Source: Deroplatys truncata
Taxonomy: Eukaryota; Arthropoda; Insecta; Mantodea; Mantidae
Length of the DNA: 64,000 nucleotides
Reading direction: 5' to 3'
Assembly: GCA_030765065.1 (NCBI GenBank)
Contig: CM060976.1
Coordinates: 62,356,539-62,420,538, forward strand
Under the pieces are notes generated by a model. The model was not told the origin of the DNA and searched no databases. It worked only from the letters and a program-made list of their open reading frames with translations. Below are positions 55,452 through 64,000 of this stretch, piece by piece. The position numbers and the translations under genes were made by a program. How positions within the stretch are numbered: the stretch's first letter is position 1; every line of letters begins with the position of its first letter.

Positions 55452-56572
55452 AGAAAAAACCTGATGTGTTGCAGCCACACAAATTTCCCTACTCACTCTT
55501 ATACGAATTATTCTTACAAACGCTTAATTTTCTGTCAACTTTTTGTTAATTGACATAAACTTTCATTACACAATTCGTTGTAGGTATAAGCGATATTCAG
55601 ATTTTTAAAATGCGGGTCGCTATGTGTTGGCTTGAAATTATATGCTTTTTGCATGACCACGAGAAAAATGAATAGAGACTTCCCACTTGAAAAAGGTGTA
55701 AATATTTGAAAAATAAACCAGTAACAATAGAATACCTTGGAAATGGTTAAAGTCTAAAATTTGATGTAAATTGTATACGATGTATACGTATTGTGACGAG
55801 GACGGGGAAGTAGCTCAGGGTAGCTTGTGGGTAGCTGGAAGGGTAACACTATTAGACGTGTAATTCTGATTCCAAGAGAGACTTTAAACTTTCTGATGAG
55901 CAATCTAAGCTACATTGCCAGAGGAGAGATCCAGACAGTTTTGGGGATTATCTGGTTGACGGAAGAAGTTCGACGTTCCATCGTCATTGCCTAGTGTCCT
56001 TGTTGAAGTTGCAAGCGAGCACAAAATAAATTTAAAGAGCTGACCATCACAGAGGTCTCCCAGGGAAATGATAGGCAAAGTCCCAATCGTCAAAAATCTC
56101 TTTAAGTTTAAATACCTGAGGAGTATGCTGACTAGCGCTTTCTCCTAAAAATCATACCACCAAACCTCTGCTTACATAAGCATCCGGAAAGTGACTCGCA
56201 AAATTCTGAAGCCAATTTCATGCATTTAGTTAAATTTCATCCTGAATATCTCCATCTTTATAAAATTATATTAGCACGTTCTGGTAAAATAAAACTATAA
56301 CCGTCACAGTATTTTGTGTACGAATTTGTCTATCTCTTACGGTTTACCAGTTATACAAAAGTAATTCAGAATGAAGAGAACTTCACAGGCTATTCCAGAA
56401 AATTCAAGATGTACATTTAATTTGTCATGAAAATATCTCGCGATATCTTGAGAAAATCAGTTTTCGAAAAGCTTTTATGTAAAGAGTAGTTTGAGGTGCA
56501 GGATATTCTTGAAGAAAATCTTAAGAGTCGCATGCTTAGAAGATGCTGAACGTATATACAGAGCTTCGTATA
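55452..56572 (-). repeat. R1 repeat (interrupted copy), with ~490 bp foreign sequence
   Basis: R1 blocks occur at 55452-55790 (CCTGATGTGTTGCAGCCACA, ATGCGGGTCGCTATGTGTTG) and at 56270-56572 (TACGGTTTACCAGTTATACA, AATTCAAGATGTACATTT). Non-R1 sequence at about 55791-56270 separates them, with no recognisable ends. R1 continues after the mariner at 57841. Confidence 0.7.
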
Positions 56573-57840
56573 GGGTCTTTCAACAAGAGTGTCCTATCTT
56601 TGAACTTGAATAAAACACGTTTTATAAATGATAGAGGTTTATTTCTTTTTTTATTTTGGAACATAATTAATGTCATTACGTGTGGAAGAGAACATCAGTT
56701 AAGTGACCGCCGCAACTTCGTTGGGTTGCGCGTATACGGTTGACCCAATTTTCAATGACAGAAGAACGTAAATTAGGTCCAACTTCACGAATAACACGCG
56801 TGCTGTTATTCATAAGCTCATTTACTGGTTCTGGCTTGTTGACATAAACTCGAGATTTAACATAACCCCACAAGAAGTAATCCAACGGCGTTAAATTGCA
56901 TGACCTCGTGGGCCAGCTAACATCACCACCACGGGAAATGATGAAACCTCTGAACTTCTCCTTCAAAAGATCGATTGTTTCGAGGGCAGTATGACATGTG
57001 GCACCATCTTACTGGAACCAGATGTTTCCGAGATCCATACCATCCAATTGAGGATAAAAATAGTCCCTTATAGGAGCCCGGTATCTTTCTCCATCTTCAT
57101 CTAGGAAAAAATATGGACCAATGATTCCACCATACCAAAATCCACACCACACAGTAACCTTTTGGGGATGAAGTGGTTGTGCTTGAATCTGCATTGGATT
57201 GTGATTGCTCCAATAGCGGCAAGTTTGTTTGTTAACACAACCATCCATTCAAAAGTGGGCTTCGTCGCTGAAGATGATTTTTCGACAAAAATCCGGGTCA
57301 GCTTCCAATTGCTCCATAGCCCAGTCAGCGAATACACGGCGCAACCTATGGTCGTTGGGCTTTAGTTCTTGAGTTAACACCATTTTGTAAGCGTGAAACT
57401 TTCAAGTCCAGATGCAGAATTCGCCAAGTTGTGGTCGGCGAAAGCCCCAATTCTTGCGCTCGACGATTTGTTTCCTTTCTCGCGTACACTCTCACGAACG
57501 GCGCCTATGTTTTCGTTGGAGCGCTTGCGTCGATTACGTCAGGCGTTCTTTGATCGCTGACAGAACCTCTTCTTTCATATCTATCGATCAAACGTCAAAT
57601 CGTTCTCTCGCAGGGACGATTATGCACACCGTAAACTTCACGCAATACACGGAAGGTTTGGCGAACAGATGATCCATTTTGATAATAAATTTTCACAATT
57701 TCTACGCGTTACTGAATGCTGTAACGTTCCATGGCTATTTGTCAGTAACAACTGTAACCACATGAAAAAAATGACTGCTGAACTCAATAACAACGGCAGC
57801 TATCACATGTTAAAGAAAGGACACTCTTGTTGAAAGACCA
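56573..57840. mobile_element. Mariner-type element nested in R1
   Basis: Inverted ends (G/T)GGTCTTTCAACAAGAGTGT lie at 56573 and 57840. R1 reads through the junction (CTTCGTA before, TTTATTTAACTGGC after). The flank is TA on the left and less clear on the right (ATTTA). The transposase is on the minus strand. Confidence 0.85.
56676..57732 (-). pseudogene. Mariner-type transposase, multiple stops
   Basis: From ATG 57732 the product starts MERYSIQ and hits an in-frame stop. It continues with FRVLREVYGVHNRPCERTI, then a central block VNKQTCRYWSNHNP, HPQKVTVWCGFWYGGIIGPY, MDLGNIWFQ, then DGATCHTA (second catalytic D). After a frame change come WPTRSCNLTPLDYFLWGYVK with the third D, and RSCGGHLTDVLF. 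The span of 352 codons is full length. It is a different subfamily from those at 9971 and 19201. Confidence 0.85.
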
Positions 57841-58035
57841 TTTATTTAACTGGCTTTTCGTTTTTGAGTTATGCTTTTTAAACACACACACCACATTGGC
57901 CTTTTCCTAAAATGTCTTTTTGAATTTAGGGAGTCTCAAAAAGTATATTTTCGGTGAAATCTCGGTATTGAATGTTTGGGTGGAATACAGTGCTTCCTCT
58001 ACTTATTATAGGTAAGTAGTAGAGAAAGTAATAAA
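57841..58035 (-). repeat. R1 repeat (interrupted copy, last part)
   Basis: GGCTTTTCGTTTTTGAGTTA, a short (CA) tract, GAAATCTCGGTATTGAATG and AGTAGTAGAGAAAGTAAT. This completes the copy begun at 55452. Confidence 0.8.
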
Positions 58036-58565
58036 GGGCAGCTGACTTACCGTGTGCCAGATACTAACTCTTTGAAATCAATTGAGATATTCTGGTAAGA
58101 GGGTCAACAGCAAAGATTAGCGGCCAATAATACAAGAGTACGGCCTGTGCAATGTAGTTGCTGGAAGAGGAATAGGCGTGTAATTATGAAGATATCGAGC
58201 AAAGAGCAGCTCTAAGTCCTATTGTGGGGATCTCCGCCAGTAACGATCGAGGGTGCTTGAGAGCATCCAGCGTCCAAAGAAGGCAGAGAAGAGATTAAAA
58301 ATGAATGAGCCGCAAATGATGTTAATATTGCTACTGCTCTTCTCTATCAGAGAATTTGCTTACAAATTCAACAATAAAGCCAATGCTGAAGGCCTGAAAA
58401 GAATCTGTTCACAATGAGCTTCAAATTCTTGAAATTTAACCGTGATTTCGTGCTTCCTCTGCATACTTTCTCTGAAAAGGTTATTAGGGAAAATTAAGAT
58501 TAATACTGGGTTAAGACGAAGGTGTAGCTTTGTTTGCAGACGATCTGATCATAATTAGGAAAATT
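58036..58565. other. No gene seen
   Basis: 500 bp between R1 copies. A fragmentary frame near 58510-58560 (AFVCRRSDHN-like) faintly recalls the ADD-box region of a reverse transcriptase, but is too short to call. Confidence 0.35.
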
Positions 58566-59368
58566 ATGATGTAAAACACTCACATGACTTTCTCTACCCT
58601 CTATCGTTTATTAGCGGGTGTACAAGCTATTCTTTGTAAAGCTCATGTTTCTGCCTACTACGTTTTAATGCAAATAAACCTTTGGAGAAATAGCTACATT
58701 GCACATTTTGTTATAGATACAAAAGGAACAGCGATAGTCAAATGCTTAAGAATTGAATGCTATACGCTGGCCTTAAAATTCCATAGTGTTTCCATGCAAT
58801 CGCGAGTAACAACTGAATCTTGACAGGACTTTAAGAGAGTCACCAGTAATGAACATTCCGAATGTTAACCGATTTCTCAGAAATGGCTGATGCCACAAAA
58901 AACTTATTTGAAATAAACTGTATGTTTTAAAGAGATCTACATTTTTTATGTAGTATGTTTTCGTCTATCGCTTAACGTTTACCAGATAGACAAGATTATA
59001 CCAAATTCCTTCCGAATGAAAAACACTTCGTAGCCTACTCCCAGAAAATTCCAGATATCGTTTTATTTCTCATGTAAATATCCTTAATCAAACTCGTTAC
59101 AACCATTTTTTAGAAAATCAAAACTTTCGAAAAATGTTCCATGTAAAGGTTAGTTGGGGGTAGGGGATTGAAAATCTGCTTGTCGCATACTTGGAAGATT
59201 TTGAAGTTTGGTACTTGTCCAATTTTAGTTTTTGAAGCATGCTGTTTAGACACACAGACCTTTCCTTAAGTGTTTTTTATTCACGTGGCCTCAAAACAAG
59301 TATTTTCATGAAATCGATTTTTTTGTAGAATGTAATACCTTCTCTACTTACTGTGTATGTGGTAGAGA
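58566..59368 (-). repeat. R1 repeat copy, diverged subfamily
   Basis: Begins ATGATGTAAAACACTCACATG plus ACTTTCTCTAC and ends GTAGAGAAAGTAAAAAA. It is closest to 27161-27960 and 46400-46980 (ATTCCTTCCGAATGAA block). Confidence 0.8.
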
Positions 59369-59479
59369 AAGTAAAAAAGATGATTTACAAAAATCCTTCT
59401 GTGAGATAAATTATGTAAATTATGTTCTTAGGATCAGTAACAAAAATATACTATGGCTTTTAAAGGCAAAAGTTCAGTG

Positions 59480-59870
59480 CGATCTAAAATTGTTCTAGAG
59501 GGTCAAAGTCTAGACAAGTATCTAATTTTAAATATCTTGAATGCGATATCACCTTTAGTATAGAAAGAAATATTGACTTTAAAATAAACTAATTCTAGAC
59601 ATTATGTCGAACTATACAGGGCACTTTTGAAAATAAGGTAAGGAAATAAACAAAAATAAAACTCTACAGAGTTATGGTAATCCCACAACACTGTACGGCT
59701 GTGAAACTTGGGTTCCAGCACAAAAACAGAAAGATAGTATTCAGACGACGGGGATGAGGTTCCTTAGGAAAGTAAAGGATTGCACCAAACTCGATACGAT
59801 TAACAATGAAGAAATAAGAGAGGAACTATACCGTTTTCACTAAGTTTAAAGTAGAAGTAAACAAAACAAT
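59480..59870 (+). pseudogene. Non-LTR reverse transcriptase C-terminal fragment
   Basis: Broken frames read FKYLECDITFSIERNIDFKI, then TLYGCETWVPAQKQKDS, then GMRFLRKVKDCTKL and NNEEIREELY. This is the same domain as at 9571-9968, from a related but separate element. It ends before the W...HL.RM tail. Confidence 0.7.
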
Positions 59871-60847
59871 GTATCACTCCGCCGAGCACAAGGCAATACC
59901 ACGTGGAGGAAGAGGGGAATAAGTACCCGTGAGAGGATATTGCTTCAGACCGAATGCGAATACGGTACATTGCGCAGCTTGGGGATCATTAGCTTCCAAA
60001 CAGTCTTATTCCTATATTTTGCTTTACATTCTAAAATTCTAAACTCATAATACTAAGAGTAGACAAATAAAAATGGTACCTGAACAGTTCGGCATCTGTG
60101 ATTAAAGGTACTGGATTAAACTCTTCTTAACTTCAGGCTTTAGAAATCATTCATTTATGGTTAACGTCACCTTTGCTTTTGGGTTAGAACACAATAGAAT
60201 ACAAACGCGACCCAAGCAATTGGAGCAACTATTCTGCATCACTAACAAAGAAGTTCAATAATTGCTAAACAAAGCCAACTTTTCACAGAATTTGTTAAAA
60301 ACATTTAACACAATTGTCTTCTTTCCATTTTCTGCGTATTCTCAGCCACGAAACTTTCGAAAGTAATACTTTTATTATTTTCTCAACACGTGGCTAAGAG
60401 TACACCGGCGGCTTATCCGAAAACGACTGCAGCGCCTGCGTATGCCTCTTAAACCTTCAGCTATAACGGTCAATTTAGTTATAGGTGAATCTAAACAAAC
60501 ACATTTTGTTTCATAAATTGAACTGTTACAATAATACATTTTTTTTTAATTTCTCTGTACAAGAATAACCACAAAATGTTACGATCTGAACTGAACTGTT
60601 TTATGCAGAGGAAGAGACGCAGGGGCGGTCCTAGCAAGGTTTTCAGGTGGTGCGAGATCTCAGTGTGGTGACCCCATATAGAAATATAATATTAGTATGG
60701 AATATAACTTGTAAAACGAAACAATGTTTGAAGTTTATTTAAACTACTAAGTCGCAGGCAACGCTCACATCGCCCATACGTCAAATTTATATCTAAATTA
60801 ATTTAAATTTGAAATAAATTAAGAAATAAAAATTAACTAAAAACCTA
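59871..60847. other. No gene seen
   Basis: AT-rich stretch with no repeat or coding feature that I can support. Confidence 0.4.
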
Positions 60848-61990
60848 GATTGAATCCTTCCTCGCTTTTGCGCTTGCAAATGTTTTTAATAATTCAGAGT
60901 AATTCAAGCCCTGGGCAATACTATTGTCTACAGATAAAATTGGTAGATCTGACAGCCTATCCTGACACATGGTTGAACGTAAATAAGTTTTAATGAGTTT
61001 TAATTTATTGAAACTTACAGATATGGTTAACAAAACTCGAAGTGCTGGCCACACATTCCAGAATATATCCCGCCAACCATTTTGTTGAATAAGTTGAACT
61101 TTATTGGTTCTGTTGATTCAAGCTCTTTCAACAACGGATTCAGGTATAAAAGTTCCTCAACCATTTCCCCCATCGGTTAAACTTATTTCTAAATCTGCAC
61201 AGGCTTTTTCCAATTTGGACTTTTCAAAAATTGTTTTGATGTATAAAAAGGATCCTGTGTAATTAAATCTGGATAGTTGTGTAAATCGAGTGACCAATGC
61301 ATTCTCAATTGTATCGATCATAGGGTAAAAGACATTCATTTTAAACAATTCTTCAGGATCTGTCTCATCTACGGCCTCGTATTCGAATAATCTCTTCTTT
61401 CTTCGGAATCGAACTGACTTAAAAATAGGATCTATTCCAGCCTGAGAAGCAATTTCGTCAGAGCAGACGAATAATCCCGCTACCCTTTTACTAATTCCGA
61501 GCAGTTCTTCAATTGTGAAGCGTTTGGAAAATGCATAATTTTAGACAATGTTTACCTGAAACAATATATCATACCAAGCCACCATTGTTAGCATAAGCTC
61601 AAAGTGATGCATGTTCTGAATCGGGAACAAGACCTGTGATGCTGCAACTGGGTCATACGTTTCTTCGTGAAAATCCAGAAGGACGCTACGAACTGAAGAG
61701 TAGTGATAACGAATTACAACGAGGCTAAAAACTCTACGCTCCAAAAGATTTTCACAATTTTCTTCAGCGATAGTCCTTCTATGTGCTTGGATATGACTTC
61801 CCATTGCTTTGTTCATCCCATCTAACAGATGAAGAAATCCAACAAAGTAACCCATTTAACAGATGTTTTGGCGGCATCTGCTGTTACCGAATTTAAGCTA
61901 TGACAGCCACGTGGATTAAAAAATGCTCGTGGATATTGATTGCTTTGGACACCTTTGTTTACTAGATCTATTATCATATTCTTGGCCTCG
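60848..61990 (-). pseudogene. hAT transposase remnant, ZMYM1-like
   Basis: Minus-strand fragments appear in the right order for the C-terminal half of hAT/ZMYM1-like proteins: NKGVQSNQYPRAFFNPRGCH, SLNSVTADAAK (the usual 'HSLNLV..DA' region), a poorly conserved middle, KMNVFYPMIDTIENAL, then MWPALRVLLTISVSFNKLKL and IKTYLRSTMCQDRLSDLPIL, as in the hAT dimerisation domain. The SAERSF-type segment normally before FSKLKLIK is missing. Many stops and frame changes occur, and no N-terminal BED finger or TIRs were seen. Confidence 0.75.
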
Positions 61991-62576
61991 GACAATCATT
62001 CATATCCTAATCGAATTCTTGTTATATAACGGGGTGCGGACAAATGGTTTTGCAGCTAAAATATTAAACTTAGTTACCCCGGCATAAACATTGGGGGACG
62101 TAGACTCAGAGGCACACAAAGAGATACCAAGAACTTGCTGCACAAACATAAAGCGGACGTGGGATATTCATAACAAAATACACATTTAACACATTACCTG
62201 TGGTTTATTATAATTGACATGGTGCCACTACATCGTTCACAACAGATTGCAGTCAAACATTGGAGGGAGATGCTCCACACTCACACGGAAACACGCATTC
62301 CTACATAGAACCACGCGGCCTCAAGAGAAACACAAGACTGACCCACGCTTCTGATAGGAGGTGGGGAAGAAATGTCACGCCGGATGGAATTCAAACTCCA
62401 GTCTGCTGCTTCTGTAACGGGTGCAGAATAGGGGCCTTCGGGCTATCTATTCGATAAACTGCTCCTTTCCCGTGAGACTGCTTCACGAAGCCTCATATCT
62501 TCCTTACGTGGAGGATGAAATTAGGCGCCGGGCCGCAAAATTTTACGACCAGTTGCCATACCATCAGATCTCTCTA
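61991..62576. other. No gene seen
   Basis: Spacer between the hAT remnant and the S2 SINE. The stretch CGCCGGATGGAATTCAAACT near 62380 is loosely box B-like on the minus strand but without a convincing head. Confidence 0.35.
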
Positions 62577-62872
62577 TGTCGTCCTCCGTGGACTAGTGGT
62601 ACTGTGCTAGCCACTAGTTCCTAAGGTCGCGGGTTCAAAACCGGTGGAGGGCGATGGATTTTTTTGGGCTTAAAAATCCTTAGCATGGCTTCCTTCGGGA
62701 GGGAAGTAAAGCCGGTGGTCCCGTGTCGTAGATTTACGGCACGTAAAAGAACCTCAAGCCTGATAAAGAGACCTCTGAGCAAAATTACTGGTCTTTCACG
62801 CCCAATATGTAACGGGACGCTAAGAACCACAGTAGGTAAAGAGCGTCCATAAATAAAACTCAATTTCAATTT
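62577..62872 (+). mobile_element. S2 tRNA-derived SINE, complete copy
   Basis: The head includes GTGGACTAGTGGTACTGTGC (box A region) and GGTCGCGGGTTCAAAACCGG (box B). The conserved body is ATGGCTTCCTTCGGGAGG, AAGCCGGTGGTCCCGTGTCG, TTTCACGCCCAATA, and the 3' end AGCGTCCATAAATAAAACTC. This copy defines the unbroken arrangement interrupted at 28718. Confidence 0.85.
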
Positions 62873-64000
62873 CTCGTTCGTCTCTTGCGGATTATAACCC
62901 CAGAACAGGCCGCTTGAAACGTCACTGGCTTCCCCGCATGGCATGCGGGCACAACCGGTAAAAACTGTCGCGGTAATCTGTCGTGTTATCTTTTATTTTA
63001 CTTGGCGCCTGTTATTGTTTTACTATTTTGAATTTTGGGTTCGTTGTCCTCCGGCTAGCTATTATTTACTCAGTCGAGCAAATATCTTTTGAACAGGGCG
63101 TGTAAACGGAAAGGAGTTGTTACTAAAAGATAACACTGATAAAAGAATTAGTTTTTACACTTTTATTGCCGTCACACTTGATTAATTTCACATATTTAAT
63201 CTTGATACACGCCTGACTGAAACTGTTATATTTTCGAATGTAACTACAATCGCTTATTTGCCGCGCACTATTAATTCGCGTATTTCACATTTTGTAACTA
63301 ACTTTACGACGCGAGAGATTCTGTAGAATTGCGTAATGTGTACTTCGTGAATGCTTCCTTAGAACTGCCTGACGTGTAACTCGCGAGAGAGATTTCTTAG
63401 AACTGCGCGATACTTGCCTCTGGCTCAAGAATTTATACTCCCTCACCCCGATATGCCTAAACACTATAATCGAGCTGCTATTGGTTAATAAATCGCGCCA
63501 ACATTAGCGTCTATTTTATAAGCCAATCATAATTACAAACACATATGCTCTAGTGAAGATATTCCCTCCATTTCTAAAGAAAGGCACGCTACCCTGACGT
63601 CATTTGTTTGTCTCATCTAATTGATAAACAACTCACCCCATCGCTTCATTGTTACCCACTCCTATTGTCAGTTTCAGTGAGACCGTGTAAACTTATTTTC
63701 TAACAGTGCTTATAGTCAACAAACATACAAAATCATTGTCATACAATAATGTTAATTTACACTACAATCACTCTGGCATTCAAGTGTTGTGATATAAAAT
63801 ACTGCCTCACAACGGAGCACCTCCACCAGCAGCTAAGGCTGAGCTCCTATACAATCCCTTCAAGAGTAGCTTAGACTTCAAAACTACTACCTCTACAATT
63901 TGAAAAATGAAAAATTACCAACACCAGCGGTGCACAAGGGCCGTTGCACCATGACCGGCAACTGTTGAGGAACAAACTTTGTTACCTCATTTCTCTCCCC
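62873..64000. other. No gene seen
   Basis: The last 1.1 kb has no recognisable frame or repeat. Reiterated GCGAGAGA and TTAGAACTGC phrases (63310-63405) suggest an old short duplication. An LTR identity is possible but unsupported. Confidence 0.4.

Noticed and set aside
62980-64000. LTR of a retrotransposon
   Set aside because: No TG...CA ends with duplication and no partner LTR inside the window.

Overview
The window looks like intergenic DNA from a large, repeat-rich insect genome. The evidence is the mix of Tc1/mariner transposases, hAT remnants, non-LTR reverse transcriptase 3' ends, several tRNA-derived SINEs and simple repeats at moderate AT content. A cockroach-like or other polyneopteran host is only a guess from repeat style. 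I see no intact host gene, rRNA, functional tRNA or CRISPR array. Almost every recognisable protein is a broken mobile-element gene.

The most unusual object is a 7.56-kb element at 37681-45243. It has near-perfect 122-bp terminal inverted repeats (TIRs) and a 6-bp target duplication (CAGGGG). It carries one long gene at 39389-43042: two C2H2 fingers, an endonuclease-VII-like zinc module and a complete viral-type family B DNA polymerase with all exonuclease and polymerase motifs. The gene has three in-frame stops and two frameshifts. I see no integrase, protease, ATPase or capsid gene, although ends and target-site length resemble Polinton/Maverick elements. The arms hold a 399-bp direct repeat with GGTTCGA motifs, a degenerate array, a 21-bp array and tandem copies of the TIR unit.

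The rest is nested repeats. 1-16 kb: a deleted mariner, SINEs, an R1 repeat, a reverse transcriptase tail split by a mariner, and a cysteine-peptidase-like fragment. 16-24.9 kb: an inverted repeat around a Tc1 that is itself split by a mariner, then two members of a long-TIR mariner-like family. 26-37 kb: R1 copies; a SINE split by a mariner-like element split by a probable solo LTR; a hAT-like non-autonomous element; a compact TA-flanked element with a helix-turn-helix gene. 37.7-45.2 kb: the polymerase element, inside an R1 copy. 45-60 kb: more R1 and SINE copies, a 34-bp minisatellite with higher-order structure and a MITE inside, another mariner in R1. 60-64 kb: a ZMYM1-like hAT remnant and a SINE.

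R1 is my name for an unidentified family of about 0.9 kb present at a dozen or so places. Its copies are the landing site for the polymerase element, two SINEs and a mariner, so the insertion order can be read from the nesting. Names R1, R2, S1-S4 are local labels.
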